Source of the DNA: Sinorhizobium meliloti
GTDB taxonomy: Bacteria > Pseudomonadota > Alphaproteobacteria > Rhizobiales > Rhizobiaceae
Reading direction: 5' to 3'
Length of the DNA: 64,000 bases
NCBI RefSeq assembly: GCF_035610345.1
Contig: NZ_CP141212.1
Location: 3,047,501 to 3,111,500, forward strand
Translations under genes and position numbers: made by a program
Shown: in pieces, positions 13,310 to 21,416 of the stretch
Numbering within the stretch: the first letter of the stretch is position 1
Layout: every line of letters begins with the position of its first letter
Notes under the pieces: generated by a model
Seen by the model: only the letters and a program-made list of their open reading frames with translations
Told to the model about the DNA's origin: nothing
The model's database searches: none

Positions 13310-13356
13310 AGTGGGATGAGGAAAACTGTGTGCGGTTTGCCGCCCGCGTCCCGCTC
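13310..13356. repeat. RIME-like palindromic element, copy 2
   Basis: AGTGGGATGAGG...GTGTGCGGTTTGCCGCC...CGTCCCGCT: outer arms and inner GCGGTTTGCCGC palindrome match the element at 10536-10582. It occupies the centre of the roughly 300-bp gap between the ROK kinase and the tRNA gene; about 40 further bases after it, containing a TGATTTTGGGTCGACGCG stretch, are typical flanks of such elements. Confidence 0.6.
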
Positions 13357-13512
13357 AAACGACTTGAATCGATCACGTTCATGATTTTGGGTCGACGCGG
13401 CCTCAATTCATCGGGATCGGCCCCCCATCTTCGGGAGCGCTTGCAAATCGGCTGCGATCGCCGAAAAACACTTGGCGAAAGAGCCTCGCTTTTGTATGGG
13501 TCTATTCCGAGT

Positions 13513-13589
13513 GGTCCCGTAGCTCAGCAGGATAGAGCACCAGATTCCTAATCTGGGGGTCGCGCGTTCGAATCGCGCCGGGATCACCA
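13513..13589 (+). tRNA. tRNA-Arg (anticodon CCU)
   Basis: Complete 77-nt cloverleaf including encoded CCA. Acceptor strands GGTCCCG (13513) and CGGGATC (13579) pair with one G-T; D-arm AGCTCAGCAGGATAGAGC; anticodon stem CCAGA/TCTGG with loop TTCCTAA, anticodon CCT at 13547-13549; T-arm CGCGCGTTCGAATCGCG. Reads AGG codons. A toxin-antitoxin pair follows 314 bp downstream. Confidence 0.97.
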
Positions 13590-13902
13590 TCTTCGTATCA
13601 ATAAATTCACGAACTTAGCTGATGCGGCCGCAGAGAGGTCCGCTTAAAGCCGTGTCGCACGGCCTCGCAACGATCTCCCTTGATTTCCAAGCATTACCAA
13701 CCTCTTGCTGGCGACTCCATGCGACATGATAAGCCGGTCATCCCTCAGTTTTCCATATTGATGTTGACGTTGCGGTCCTTCGGCAGGATGGAAGCCGTTA
13801 TTTCGGGTTTCGTCGGTCATCCAAAAGCCTCGCTTTTCGGTATCACATTTTCCGTATCACTTTTATTTTTGCATTCGGAATTAAACATGATACAAAAAAT
13901 GC
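13590..13902. other. gene-free stretch between tRNA-Arg and brnT
   Basis: No coding sequence is convincing here. A small GCCGTG-tcg-CACGGC hairpin lies at 13649-13663. Base composition drops in the last 100 bases. Two near-identical direct repeats lie at 13834-13860. I searched by eye for a second copy of the tRNA 3' end, as left by integration, and saw none. Confidence 0.5.
13834..13860 (+). promoter_or_regulatory. direct repeat upstream of brnTA, candidate autoregulatory operator
   Basis: TTTTCGGTATCAC and TTTTCCGTATCAC, 13-mers differing at one base and spaced 14 bp apart, end 43 bp before the brnT start. Ribbon-helix-helix antitoxins such as BrnA repress their own operon and commonly bind short repeats. 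Confidence 0.4.
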
Positions 13903-14148
13903 ATGAAGATCACGTACGACGAAACCAAGCGCCAGACCAACATCGGCAAGCACGCCTATGATTTCGCCGAGCTCGACATGGAGTTCTTCTCTTCGTCCGT
14001 AGTGGTCCCGGCCAAGGAAGGCCGCTTCATGGCAATCGGCGTCCTGCGCAATGGCGTGATTGCCGTGGTCTTCGGTCGCCTTGGCTCGGAAGGTATTTCG
14101 ATTATCTCCATGCGTGACGCCAGCCGGAAGGAAAGGAGCTTACTATGA
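13903..14148 (+). CDS. brnT: BrnT family type II toxin
   Basis: 81 residues. BrnT proteins are RelE-fold ribonucleases that arrest translation. The pattern fits: an N-terminal (ITYDETKRQTNIGKHAYDFAEL), a central MAIGVLRNGVIAVVFGRLG strand region, and a C-terminal ISIISMRDASRKERSLL with the conserved basic Arg/Lys residues. No clear ribosome site precedes the ATG. The gene overlaps the antitoxin gene by 4 nt (ATGA), toxin first, which is the normal brnTA order. Confidence 0.85.
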   Translation: MKITYDETKRQTNIGKHAYDFAELDMEFFSSSVVVPAKEGRFMAIGVLRNGVIAVVFGRLGSEGISIISMRDASRKERSLL

Positions 14149-14468
14149 CGAACCCATCCCGCCGCATTCGCCATATCTCCGACAAGGAGGAGGCAGAAAT
14201 TCAGCGCAAGATAGCCAGCGACCCGGATGCTCCCGAGGCTACCGACGAGCAGCTTAGGCAAGCCAAGCCCTTCGTCGAGGCTTTTCCCGACCTCGCCGAG
14301 AGTATCAAGCGTGCCAGGGGCCGGCCAGCCATCGAGAAGCCCAGGCAGCAGCTATCCATCCGCTTGGATCCGGACATTATCGAGCATTACAAGGCGACCG
14401 GCAAAGGCTGGCAGAGCCGAATGAATGACGACCTTCGCAAGGCCGCCGGGTTGAAGAAGGCCGGCTAG
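14145..14468 (+). CDS. brnA: BrnA family antitoxin
   Basis: 107 residues. Neutralises BrnT and represses the operon. The C-terminal ribbon-helix-helix is visible as QLSIRLDPDIIEHYKATGKGWQ (about 75-95), followed by a basic tail; the N-terminal acidic part (SDKEEAEIQRKIASDPDAPE) is the toxin-binding type region. Start codon overlaps the brnT stop; a GGAAAGGAG ribosome site lies inside the end of brnT. Confidence 0.85.
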   Translation: MTNPSRRIRHISDKEEAEIQRKIASDPDAPEATDEQLRQAKPFVEAFPDLAESIKRARGRPAIEKPRQQLSIRLDPDIIEHYKATGKGWQSRMNDDLRKAAGLKKAG

Positions 14469-14864
14469 CTTACTTCTCCCGCACTCTTACCTGACGGTCT
14501 GGTCATAGGCCTGCCGCTGCTGTTGCCTTCTGCCGCCTTTGATGAGGTCTTGCATGCCCAAGTCCGGTTACGGCGGGGCTGGAAAGAGCCTTATGACCGT
14601 TACGCTTGCGAAGCATTAATCCGCAATCGGCCAAGCCTTTCAGCATTCGTCAAAGGGATAGGGCTTCCGCTTGCTCCCGAACTTTCCGGTAGCTGAAAGC
14701 TCTCCGAGAGGCGGGAAAAAACGTTATCCACACAACTGCCGCCCTTTTCCTTTCGCGTAAACAACAGCTTGTTCCACGCGCGTAATTCCGGCGTAAGGCG
14801 TGTCACCGTTACGCCTCATTCGAACTTCACCACCCCCGCCGTCAAAACAGCAGGGAGTAAACGA
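14469..14864. other. gene-free stretch before the RTX gene
   Basis: No supported gene. A 21-codon frame from ATG 14553 has no recognised relative. One exact DnaA-box sequence, TTATCCACA, lies at 14724-14732. The last 20 bases hold the GGGAG ribosome site of the RTX gene. The promoter of that gene must lie here but no clear -35/-10 pair was assigned. Confidence 0.5.
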
Positions 14865-16055
14865 ATGAACATCAATGGAACCAACGTCGCCAACAAGCTC
14901 ATGGGTACGAATCTTGCGGACACGATCCGCGGCTATGATGGCAGTGATTCCATTTGGGGTAATGCCGGTGACGACTATCTCGACGGCGGGCTTGGCAACG
15001 ACTTGCTCTATGGTGGGCTTGGCAACGACTTTTTCAAGGCCGGAGCGGGCGATGACTACGCGGAAGGCGGCGACGGCAATGACAGCTTCGACGGCGGCGC
15101 CGGCGCCGACACGCTGATCGGCGGGCTCGGCAACGATATCTTTTCCGGCGAAGACGGCAATGACATCATCAACGGCGGCGATGGCCATGACCATATCCTC
15201 GGAGACGCCGGCAACGACCGGATCTATGGGGGCGCCGGCGAGGAATACATCGACGGCGGAGTGGGAGACGACATCATCTATGCCGGCTCTGGAAACGACG
15301 GCTTCAACAACCGCATTGATCCCGCAACGGGCAAGCTGACGCAGCAGGCGGTCGGTGGTGGTGCCGGCAACGATACGATCTACGGCGAAGAGGGCAACGA
15401 CGCCCTGAAGGGCCAATCCGGAAACGATCGGGTCTATGGCGGCATCGGCGACGACATCGTCGATGGGGGCGACGGGAACAACTATCTCGATGGCGGTGAT
15501 GGGAATGACGTGCTCGACTCCGAGGGCGGCATCGACGAAGCCCACGGCGGTAACGGCAACGATCGGATTGCCGCAGGCGCCGGCAACGATCGGGCATTCG
15601 GGGATGCCGGGGACGATATCCTGACGGGCGAAGCTGGCGACGACGTGCTTGCTGGCGGCCTCGGCAACGACCTTGTCATTGCCGGAGACGGAAACGACAC
15701 GCTTCGCGGCGACGCGGGCAGAGATACCCTGCTTGGCGACGCGGGAAGCGACATCCTGTGGGGTGGCGCCGATGCCGACCGCTTCGTCTTCAAGGGCGCG
15801 GGTTCGCTCGTCGGACGGGACTCCGTGATGGACTTTCAGGACGGCACCGATCTGCTTGTCCTGGAGAACCTCGGAATCAAGCAATATTCGAGCTCCAGCA
15901 CGGCCGGTACGATTTTCGCATATGATGACGCCAGCGGAGACGTGATGTTGAAAGGCTACGATTCGACGGGCAATGCGCTGTCGATCCATGTCGACGATCC
16001 GACGAATACCCTCGCCGCCTCCCACTTCAGCAGCGCCGATTTTCTCTTCGCCTGA
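14865..16055 (+). CDS. RTX (hemolysin-type calcium-binding repeat) protein
   Basis: 396 residues, almost entirely RTX nonapeptides of the GGxGxDxLx type: 14 consecutive units from about residue 25, a 16-residue insert (RIDPATGKLTQQAVGG), then about 15 more. Such repeats fold as a calcium-filled beta-roll after export. The C-terminal 90 residues (from DRFVFKGAGS, with VMDFQDGTDLLVLENLG) match the usual RTX terminal domain carrying the uncleaved type I secretion signal, ending in hydrophobic ADFLFA. No catalytic domain is present, so enzyme activity is not expected. Start ATG 14865 follows GGGAG; the frame extends upstream but without family sequence. No type I exporter genes are in the window. 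Confidence 0.9.
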   Translation: MNINGTNVANKLMGTNLADTIRGYDGSDSIWGNAGDDYLDGGLGNDLLYGGLGNDFFKAGAGDDYAEGGDGNDSFDGGAGADTLIGGLGNDIFSGEDGNDIINGGDGHDHILGDAGNDRIYGGAGEEYIDGGVGDDIIYAGSGNDGFNNRIDPATGKLTQQAVGGGAGNDTIYGEEGNDALKGQSGNDRVYGGIGDDIVDGGDGNNYLDGGDGNDVLDSEGGIDEAHGGNGNDRIAAGAGNDRAFGDAGDDILTGEAGDDVLAGGLGNDLVIAGDGNDTLRGDAGRDTLLGDAGSDILWGGADADRFVFKGAGSLVGRDSVMDFQDGTDLLVLENLGIKQYSSSSTAGTIFAYDDASGDVMLKGYDSTGNALSIHVDDPTNTLAASHFSSADFLFA

Positions 16056-16076
16056 TCGAAGCGGATGAAAGTTCGA

Positions 16077-16111
16077 GCACCGCGCGTATCGCACGCGCGG
16101 TGCGTTCTTTT
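16077..16111 (+). terminator. intrinsic terminator after the RTX gene
   Basis: A perfect 11-bp stem GCACCGCGCGT/ACGCGCGGTGC (16077-16087 and 16093-16103) with a 5-nt loop is followed by GTTCTTTTG, 22 bp after the RTX stop codon. Confidence 0.75.
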
Positions 16112-16130
16112 GAGACTTAAGTCCGATATT

Positions 16131-16156
16131 AAATGGGCGATAGTCTTAGCCCATTT
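16131..16156. promoter_or_regulatory. 8-bp inverted repeat of unknown role
   Basis: AAATGGGC-gatagtctta-GCCCATTT, perfect arms with a 10-nt spacer, 94 bp upstream of the small CDS at 16250. A further CCCATT follows at 16165. Could be an operator or small hairpin. Confidence 0.3.
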
Positions 16157-16249
16157 TGGCTTATCCCATTGAGCACGCTCCGTAATCCTTGACTGCAACC
16201 GGTGCTGTGAGACCCTTCTATCTCGTGCTTGTACTATGCAGGTGAAGCG

Positions 16250-16417
16250 ATGATCTTCGCGGATGACGTTGAGTTGGCCCTCGCTCTGGCCTGCGAAGAA
16301 CTCCAGATGACCCGGGACGAAATAATCCGCCTCATCCTTCGCGAGTGGCTGGAGCAATATGGCTTTATCCAATTCCATGAATTGGACGAAGGCAGCGACA
16401 CAAACAGCAGCGCGTGA
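16250..16417 (+). CDS. small conserved hypothetical protein
   Basis: 55 residues: MIFADDVELALALACEELQ..., then a helix with TRDEIIRLILREWLEQYGFI. The pattern of a short acidic N-terminus followed by an amphipathic RDEIIRLILREWL helix recalls a minimal ribbon-helix-helix fragment; I recall near-identical small proteins in other rhizobia, sometimes mislabelled esterase. ATG 16250 is preceded by AGGTGA at 6-nt spacing. No partner gene is adjacent. Function unknown. Confidence 0.6.
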   Translation: MIFADDVELALALACEELQMTRDEIIRLILREWLEQYGFIQFHELDEGSDTNSSA

Positions 16418-16439
16418 GTTCCGCATGTTCCCTGTGCTG

Positions 16440-16511
16440 AGCGGTTTTCCGCCCGGCATTGCGGAAAACAAGGGGTTAGAGAGTTTCCGCGATTCGGAGA
16501 AAGGCTCTAGC
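16440..16511. repeat. palindromic element with two hairpins
   Basis: First hairpin: GTTTTCCGC/GCGGAAAAC (around 16443-16471). Second: TAGAG-agTTTCCG...CGGAGAAAgg-CTCTA (around 16478-16511). Its composition resembles the other RIME-like elements in the window. Confidence 0.5.
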
Positions 16512-16800
16512 CTACCCTCAAGCTTGCTCCTCGAAGCCGAAGGCCGAGGCGGGCGGCAACGCGCTGCGATGCGTGATTTTCTCGATCCGTGCTGTAGAAC
16601 AGGGTACGAGAGCGCAGTTCAGGCAAGCGCGACCAGCCGGCGGTAGCGGCTGCTCCGAAGCCCTGCCCCCTGAAGGCCTTCGCCGTTGCCCGATCCCTCC
16701 GGATCGTTCTCCCCTTCCATCCGGCCTCCATCTCCCAAGCGAAATAGCGTGCGGTAATCGATGTCGAGCCAATGCAGCATGGTTCAGACGTACAATCCCG
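16507..16800 (-). pseudogene. remnant of a GNAT acetyltransferase (C-terminal part)
   Basis: A minus-strand frame ending at 16507 reads ...ARYFAWEMEAGWKGRTI..., AKAFRGQGFGAAATAGW (acetyl-CoA loop R-G-x-G-F/Y-G) and LFYSTDRENHASQRVAARLG, the usual GNAT C-terminal 'N.ASxRVxxRLG' motif. The N-terminal half of the fold is missing and the frame runs back into the end of the neighbouring META-domain gene with no plausible start. It is most simply a decayed gene; a short functional protein from ATG 16731 (74 residues) is unlikely. Confidence 0.4.
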
Positions 16801-16825
16801 TCCGGCCTGTGTCGAGGCGGCACCG

Positions 16826-17551
16826 CTATTCTACTTCCTTGCATGCTATCCCCGGGTCCTCCTCGCCCTTCATCGTATCGAAAAGCGTCGCCTCGCCACC
16901 CTTCGTCCACCAGACATATCGGCCGCCGGCATATCTGGCGCCCGATCCGGAAATCACGTTCGATGCCACGATGAACGTGCCCTCGATGGTGAAGGTCGCG
17001 AGCGACGCGGACCCGGCGTCGATGTATTCGGCCTCGATCGTCTTGTCGCCGCAGGCATAGCGAACCGTCCGCCGGTCGACTGCGCCGGCGTCGGGAATTT
17101 CGATCGTCAGTTCTGCGCGGTTGCCGTTCCGCGACTGCATCGAGGTTAGCTGCAGCACGCTCTCCTCGTTTCGCCCGCCGAGAAAGAGCTTGGATCCCTC
17201 TATTCGCCAGACAAGCTCCGTCTTAAGCGCTTCGAAGAACTTCCGCTCCTGGTCCATGACCGCCGGTACGCACATCTTGCGGGTGGCGGCAGCCGGCCCG
17301 AAGGTGATCGTCGCGCCGGAGAGGCCGAACGTTCCGGTGAAGTGATTGCAGCCGGCCATGCCGCCATAGGTGCCGTCCTCACGAATCTCGAGCGTCGTCT
17401 GAAGATCATCGATCACGCCCCGGCCGCCTATGTCCTCGGCAAGCCACGAGCCGACGAGCGCCTCCGGCACCTTTTCGGCAGCCACCGTCTGCATGGAGGC
17501 AAGCTCGATCAGCACGCAGGCGCAAGATGCGGCGGTCAGGGCTTGCAGCAT
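16826..17551 (-). CDS. META domain + MliC-like C-terminal domain, exported protein
   Basis: 241 residues. A signal peptide (residues 1 to about 25, ending TVAA) directs it to the envelope. Residues about 30-135 form a META/HslJ domain: GSWLAEDIGG, TLEIREDGTYGGMAGCNHFTGTF and the two-cysteine pattern (C in AGCNHF and C in KMCVPA). Residues about 155-225 (RTVRYACGDKTIEAEYID..., then GARYAGGRYVWWTKGGEATLF) match MliC/lysozyme-inhibitor-type domains. ATG 17551 follows GAGGAG with 7-nt spacing. Likely role: envelope protection, possibly lysozyme inhibition (inference). Divergent from dxr, 158 bp away. Confidence 0.8.
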   Translation of the reverse strand: MLQALTAASCACVLIELASMQTVAAEKVPEALVGSWLAEDIGGRGVIDDLQTTLEIREDGTYGGMAGCNHFTGTFGLSGATITFGPAAATRKMCVPAVMDQERKFFEALKTELVWRIEGSKLFLGGRNEESVLQLTSMQSRNGNRAELTIEIPDAGAVDRRTVRYACGDKTIEAEYIDAGSASLATFTIEGTFIVASNVISGSGARYAGGRYVWWTKGGEATLFDTMKGEEDPGIACKEVE

Positions 17552-17709
17552 CGAAAACTCCTCAGACAAATCATCGTTCGACGGTGTTAACGATTCTTAC
17601 CCGAGCGCTGCCTCTTGGAGAAGGGCGATGACTTCACCCTTGTTGCCGGCAGTATTCGGCTGTAGAGCCTAGTAAAATCATTAGAACGAGAAGAATACGG
17701 GATTTTGGC

Positions 17710-18885
17710 ATGGCATCCGGCGATGATTTCAAGCGCCGTCTGACGATACTGGGTTCCACCGGATCGATCGGGACCAATACGCTCGACGTGGTCGAACGGC
17801 TCGGCGGGTGCGATCGATTCGCCATCGCCGCGCTGACCGGCAACGGCAACATCCCGCTGCTTGCGGAGCAGGCCCGCCGCGTCGGCGCGGAGCTCGCAGT
17901 TACCGCCGACGAGCATCGCTACGGCGAACTCAGGGAGGCGCTGAGCGGCAGCGGTATCGACGTCGCCGCCGGGCGCAGCGGCCTGATCGAGGCGGCCGAA
18001 CGGGACGCGGGCTGGGTTATGGCGGCGATCGTCGGCAATGCCGGTCTTGGCCCGACACTTGCCGCCACCCGCCGCGGCGCCGACATCGCACTCGCCAACA
18101 AGGAATGCCTCGTTTCCGCCGGCAGCCTTTTCATCGAAGCCGTCAGCGCTGGTGGCGGACGGCTGCTGCCGGTCGACAGCGAGCACAATGCGATCTTCCA
18201 GGTGCTGGAGAACGACCAGCGCCATGCCGTCGAGCGCATCGTGCTTACCGCCTCCGGCGGTCCGTTCCGCACCAGCACCCTCGACGAAATGCGGCACGTG
18301 ACGGCGGATACGGCCCGCGCCCATCCGAACTGGTCGATGGGCCTCAAGATCTCGATCGACAGCGCCTCCATGTTCAACAAGGCGCTCGAGATGATCGAGG
18401 CGCGCCACCTCTTCCGCCTGAGGCCGGACCAGATCGAGGTGATCGTCCACCCGCAATCCGTGATCCACTCGATGGTCGGCTATACGGACGGGTCCGTCCT
18501 CGCCCAGCTCGGCTGCCCCGACATGCGCACGGCCATCGGCTATGCGCTTTCCTACCCCGAGCGCTGCCGTCTGCCGGTCGAGCGCCTGGACTTCGCCAGG
18601 CTCGCCCGGCTCGATTTCGAAGCCCCGGACGAAGTCCGCTTCCCGGCGCTGAGGCTCGCGCGCCGCGCCATGGAGGAAGGCGGCGTCCAGGGTGCCGTGC
18701 TGAACGGCGCCAAGGAGACCGCACTCGAGGCGTTCATCAAAGGCCACGTCGGCTTCCTGGCCATGGCGGAAATCGTCGAGAGAGTGATGGACGCGCTTGC
18801 CGGCCTGCCGGCTGCGGCGAACATGGACGACGTCTTTGCCGCGGATGAAAAAGCGCGGCGGGCGGCTGCCGAGATGATCCGGTAG
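17710..18885 (+). CDS. dxr: 1-deoxy-D-xylulose 5-phosphate reductoisomerase
   Basis: 391 residues, normal length. Converts DXP to 2-C-methyl-D-erythritol 4-phosphate with NADPH, the committed step of the non-mevalonate isoprenoid pathway. NADPH motif LGSTGSIGTNTLDVV (about 13-27); ALANKECLVSAG (about 126) and the metal/substrate residues in LPVDSEHNAIFQ (about 155), TASGGPFR (about 182) and MGLKISIDSASMFNKALEMIEA (about 215-235) are intact. The downstream gene hemA is convergent. Confidence 0.95.
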   Translation: MASGDDFKRRLTILGSTGSIGTNTLDVVERLGGCDRFAIAALTGNGNIPLLAEQARRVGAELAVTADEHRYGELREALSGSGIDVAAGRSGLIEAAERDAGWVMAAIVGNAGLGPTLAATRRGADIALANKECLVSAGSLFIEAVSAGGGRLLPVDSEHNAIFQVLENDQRHAVERIVLTASGGPFRTSTLDEMRHVTADTARAHPNWSMGLKISIDSASMFNKALEMIEARHLFRLRPDQIEVIVHPQSVIHSMVGYTDGSVLAQLGCPDMRTAIGYALSYPERCRLPVERLDFARLARLDFEAPDEVRFPALRLARRAMEEGGVQGAVLNGAKETALEAFIKGHVGFLAMAEIVERVMDALAGLPAAANMDDVFAADEKARRAAAEMIR

Positions 18886-19037
18886 AGAGTTGTTGCGGGT
18901 GAATCCGCCCTCATCCAGCCCGCTGGCCCGTAGGCGGGGCGAAGGGGACAAGTGGCAGCGCCTGCACCACACGAGCGCTGCTACGAAATAGAGGTTCGCG
19001 CGAGGAAGTCCCTCTCCCCGCCAGAGCTCGCCGGAGC

Positions 19038-20252
19038 TTACGCCACGGCCCTCGCCAGCGCACAGCGCGACCAGAGCGAATGCAGCGCGCCGACCAGATG
19101 GTCGATATCGGCGTCAGAATGCAGGGGGGTCGGCGTGATGCGCAGGCGCTCGGTCTTCTTCGGCACGGTCGGGTAATTGATCGGCTGGACGTAGATGCCG
19201 AAATTGTCGAGCAGCAGGTCGGATATCCACTTGCACTTGGCGGCGTCGCCAACGATGACCGGCACGATATGGCTCGGATTGACCATATGCGGAATACCGC
19301 GCTGGTCGAGCAGCGAACGAAGCCGGCGCACGCGCTCCTGATGCGCGAAGCGTTCGACCTGGCTTTCCTTCAGGTGGCGAATGGAGGCGAGCGCGCCGGC
19401 GGCGAGCGCCGGCGGCAGCGCCGTCGTAAAGATGAAACCGGAAGCGAAGGAGCGGATGAAGTCGCAGAGCGCCGCCGATCCGGTGATGTAGCCGCCCATG
19501 ACGCCGAAGGCCTTGCCGAGCGTGCCTTCAATGACCGTCAGCCGGTGCATCAGCCCCTCGCGCTCGGCAATGCCGCCGCCGCGCGGGCCGTACATGCCGA
19601 CCGCATGAACTTCGTCCAGATAGGTCATCGCGCCGTATTTGTCGGCGAGATCGCAGAATTCCTCGATCGGCGCGATGTCGCCATCCATCGAATAGACGGA
19701 TTCGAAGGCGATGATTTTAGGCGCGCGCGGGTCGGCGGCTGCAAGCTTGGCCTCGAGGTCCGCTACCGAATTGTGCTTGAAGATGACCCGCTCGCATTTC
19801 GAATGGCGGATGCCCTCGATCATCGAAGCGTGGTTGCCGGCATCCGAAAAGACGATAACGCCGGGAATTTTGGAGCAGAGCGTCCCGAGCGCGGCCCAGT
19901 TCGAAACGTAACCGGAGGTGAACAGAAGAGCCGATTCCTTGCCATGCAGGTCGGCGAGCTCGCGCTCGAGCAGCACATGGTAATGGTTGGTGCCGGAGAT
20001 GTTGCGGGTGCCGCCGGCGCCGGCGCCGCATTCGTCGATCGCGTTCTTCATCGCCTCGGTGACGATGGGACACTGGCCCATGCCGAGATAGTCATTCGAG
20101 CACCATACGGTCACTTCCTGGGCGCCATCGGCCGTGTAACGCGTCGCCTTGGGGAAGCTGCCGCGATGGCGGGCGAGATCGGCGAAAACCCGGTAACGGC
20201 CTTCCTGATGCAGCCCATCCAGCTCGTTTTTGAAGAAACTCTCGAAATCCAT
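19038..20252 (-). CDS. hemA: 5-aminolevulinate synthase
   Basis: 404 residues. PLP enzyme condensing succinyl-CoA and glycine to 5-aminolevulinate, first step of heme and corrinoid synthesis in alphaproteobacteria. The N-terminus [20 protein letters not shown] is characteristic of rhizobial HemA. The PLP lysine lies in [11 protein letters not shown] (about residue 248), and [12 protein letters not shown] carries the cofactor Asp. Three consecutive ATG codons occur at the start; the third (20252) has a GGAG at 6-nt spacing. Heme supply here and the cobalamin-dependent MetH nearby share precursor chemistry, but there is no operon link. Confidence 0.96.
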   Translation of the reverse strand: MDFESFFKNELDGLHQEGRYRVFADLARHRGSFPKATRYTADGAQEVTVWCSNDYLGMGQCPIVTEAMKNAIDECGAGAGGTRNISGTNHYHVLLERELADLHGKESALLFTSGYVSNWAALGTLCSKIPGVIVFSDAGNHASMIEGIRHSKCERVIFKHNSVADLEAKLAAADPRAPKIIAFESVYSMDGDIAPIEEFCDLADKYGAMTYLDEVHAVGMYGPRGGGIAEREGLMHRLTVIEGTLGKAFGVMGGYITGSAALCDFIRSFASGFIFTTALPPALAAGALASIRHLKESQVERFAHQERVRRLRSLLDQRGIPHMVNPSHIVPVIVGDAAKCKWISDLLLDNFGIYVQPINYPTVPKKTERLRITPTPLHSDADIDHLVGALHSLWSRCALARAVA

Positions 20253-20557
20253 CATCATCTCCAGTGCCCTGTCGCCTTTCTTCCTACAAAGCGATCAGTG
20301 GTCAACCCCGGACAGGCTCCGACGCGCGGGCTGCGGCAAAAGGCCTCTCGGCCCCCAGACCCCGGTCATTCTGCGCGGCGCGTGTCGTGCCTGGCAAGCG
20401 GGAAAGGCGATGGAAAATGACGACACATTTTCAAACCTTTCCGCCGTAATCAGGCTCGACCTCGACACGGAGTCCGAGAGTCCAGTTTTGAACCATTCCA
20501 AAATGGCTAGCAAAACTTCATTCTCCCGAACATCGATCGAAGTCAAGCAATTGCGGA
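20253..20557. other. hemA upstream region
   Basis: A 305-bp region between the hemA start and the terminator of the cox-type operon. It must contain the hemA promoter(s) on the minus strand. I could not assign a convincing -35/-10 pair, iron-control element or Fnr box by eye, and no gene is supported. Confidence 0.4.
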
Positions 20558-20585
20558 AAAAGGACGGCCGCTGCCGCCCTTTTTC
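20558..20585 (-). terminator. intrinsic terminator of the cox-type operon
   Basis: Stem AAAAGGACGGC/GCCGCCCTTTT (20559-20569 and 20574-20584, one G-T pair, 4-nt loop), 19 bp past the last gene. On the minus strand it reads as a GC-rich stem followed by CCTTTTT. Confidence 0.8.
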
Positions 20586-20603
20586 GATACCAAAGTTGGT
20601 CCG

Positions 20604-21401
20604 TCAGGCGGCCGCCACGGCGCGTTTCGTCATCACCTTGACGAGATTGGCGCGATAGGCGGCGCTTGCATGAATATCGGAAAGCAGGTTCGAATCGTCC
20701 ACCTTCACATTGTCGACGGCACCCGGCGACCAGTTGGCGGCAAGCGCCGCCTCGAGGTCCGGATGGCGGAAGACGCCGTCCGACCCGGCTCCGGTCACGC
20801 CAACGCGCACTGCGCCATCGTCACGACGGACGACGAAGACGCCGGTCATCGCATAGCGCGATGCCGGATTGGGGAACTTCCGATAGGCCGCTTTCGCCGG
20901 CGCTTCGAAGCGGACGGCGGTCACGATCTCACCGTCTTCGAGCGCCGTTTCGAAGAGACCGGTGAAGAAGTCTTCAGCCTTGACCTCGCGCCTGTCGGTG
21001 ACGATCACCGCATCGAGCGCCAGCATCGCGGCCGGATAGTCCGCCGCCGGATCGTTGTTGGCGATGGAGCCGCCGATCGTACCCATGTGGCGGACATGCG
21101 GATCACCTATGTGGCTGGCAAGCCCGCAAATGGCCGGACAGACCGCGGCAAGCGCGGCGGAGGTCGCGACCTCCTCATGCGTCGTCGCCGCGCCGATCCT
21201 GATCGACCGGCCGTCGACGGTGATCCCCTTCATCTCGGCAATGTGCCTGAGATCGACAAGGTCGCTCGGGGCGGCGAGCCGCTGCTTCATCGTCGGGATG
21301 AGCGTCATGCCGCCGGAGAGATATTTTCCCTCCGCGGCGGTCCCCATCAGCTTCGCTGCCTCTTCGACCGAGGAGGCCCGATGATAGTTGGTCTCATACA
21401 T
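20604..21401 (-). CDS. coxM: molybdenum hydroxylase medium (FAD) subunit, CoxM type
   Basis: 265 residues, FAD-binding subunit of xanthine-oxidase-family enzymes. FAD pyrophosphate motifs are YLSGGMTLIP (about residues 28-37) and TIGGSIANNDPAADYPAA (about 107-124). It passes electrons from the [2Fe-2S] subunit to an external acceptor. Third gene of the S-L-M operon, 15 bp after coxL; ribosome site GGGAGGA. The gene symbol reflects family only, see coxL. Confidence 0.88.
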   Translation of the reverse strand: MYETNYHRASSVEEAAKLMGTAAEGKYLSGGMTLIPTMKQRLAAPSDLVDLRHIAEMKGITVDGRSIRIGAATTHEEVATSAALAAVCPAICGLASHIGDPHVRHMGTIGGSIANNDPAADYPAAMLALDAVIVTDRREVKAEDFFTGLFETALEDGEIVTAVRFEAPAKAAYRKFPNPASRYAMTGVFVVRRDDGAVRVGVTGAGSDGVFRHPDLEAALAANWSPGAVDNVKVDDSNLLSDIHASAAYRANLVKVMTKRAVAAA

Positions 21402-21416
21402 CTCAAGTCCTCCCGA

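Noticed and set aside
14553..14618. 21-codon frame MPKSGYGG... before the RTX gene
   Set aside because: No ribosome site, no recognised relatives and no conserved feature; treated as noncoding.
14724..14732. Exact DnaA box TTATCCACA
   Set aside because: Only one copy, with no AT-rich unwinding region or replication genes nearby; expected by chance now and then. Not called an origin.
15000..15780. 27-nt periodic DNA in the RTX gene as a minisatellite
   Set aside because: Periodicity follows the nonapeptide protein repeat and third positions vary; it is coding constraint, not a DNA-level tandem repeat.
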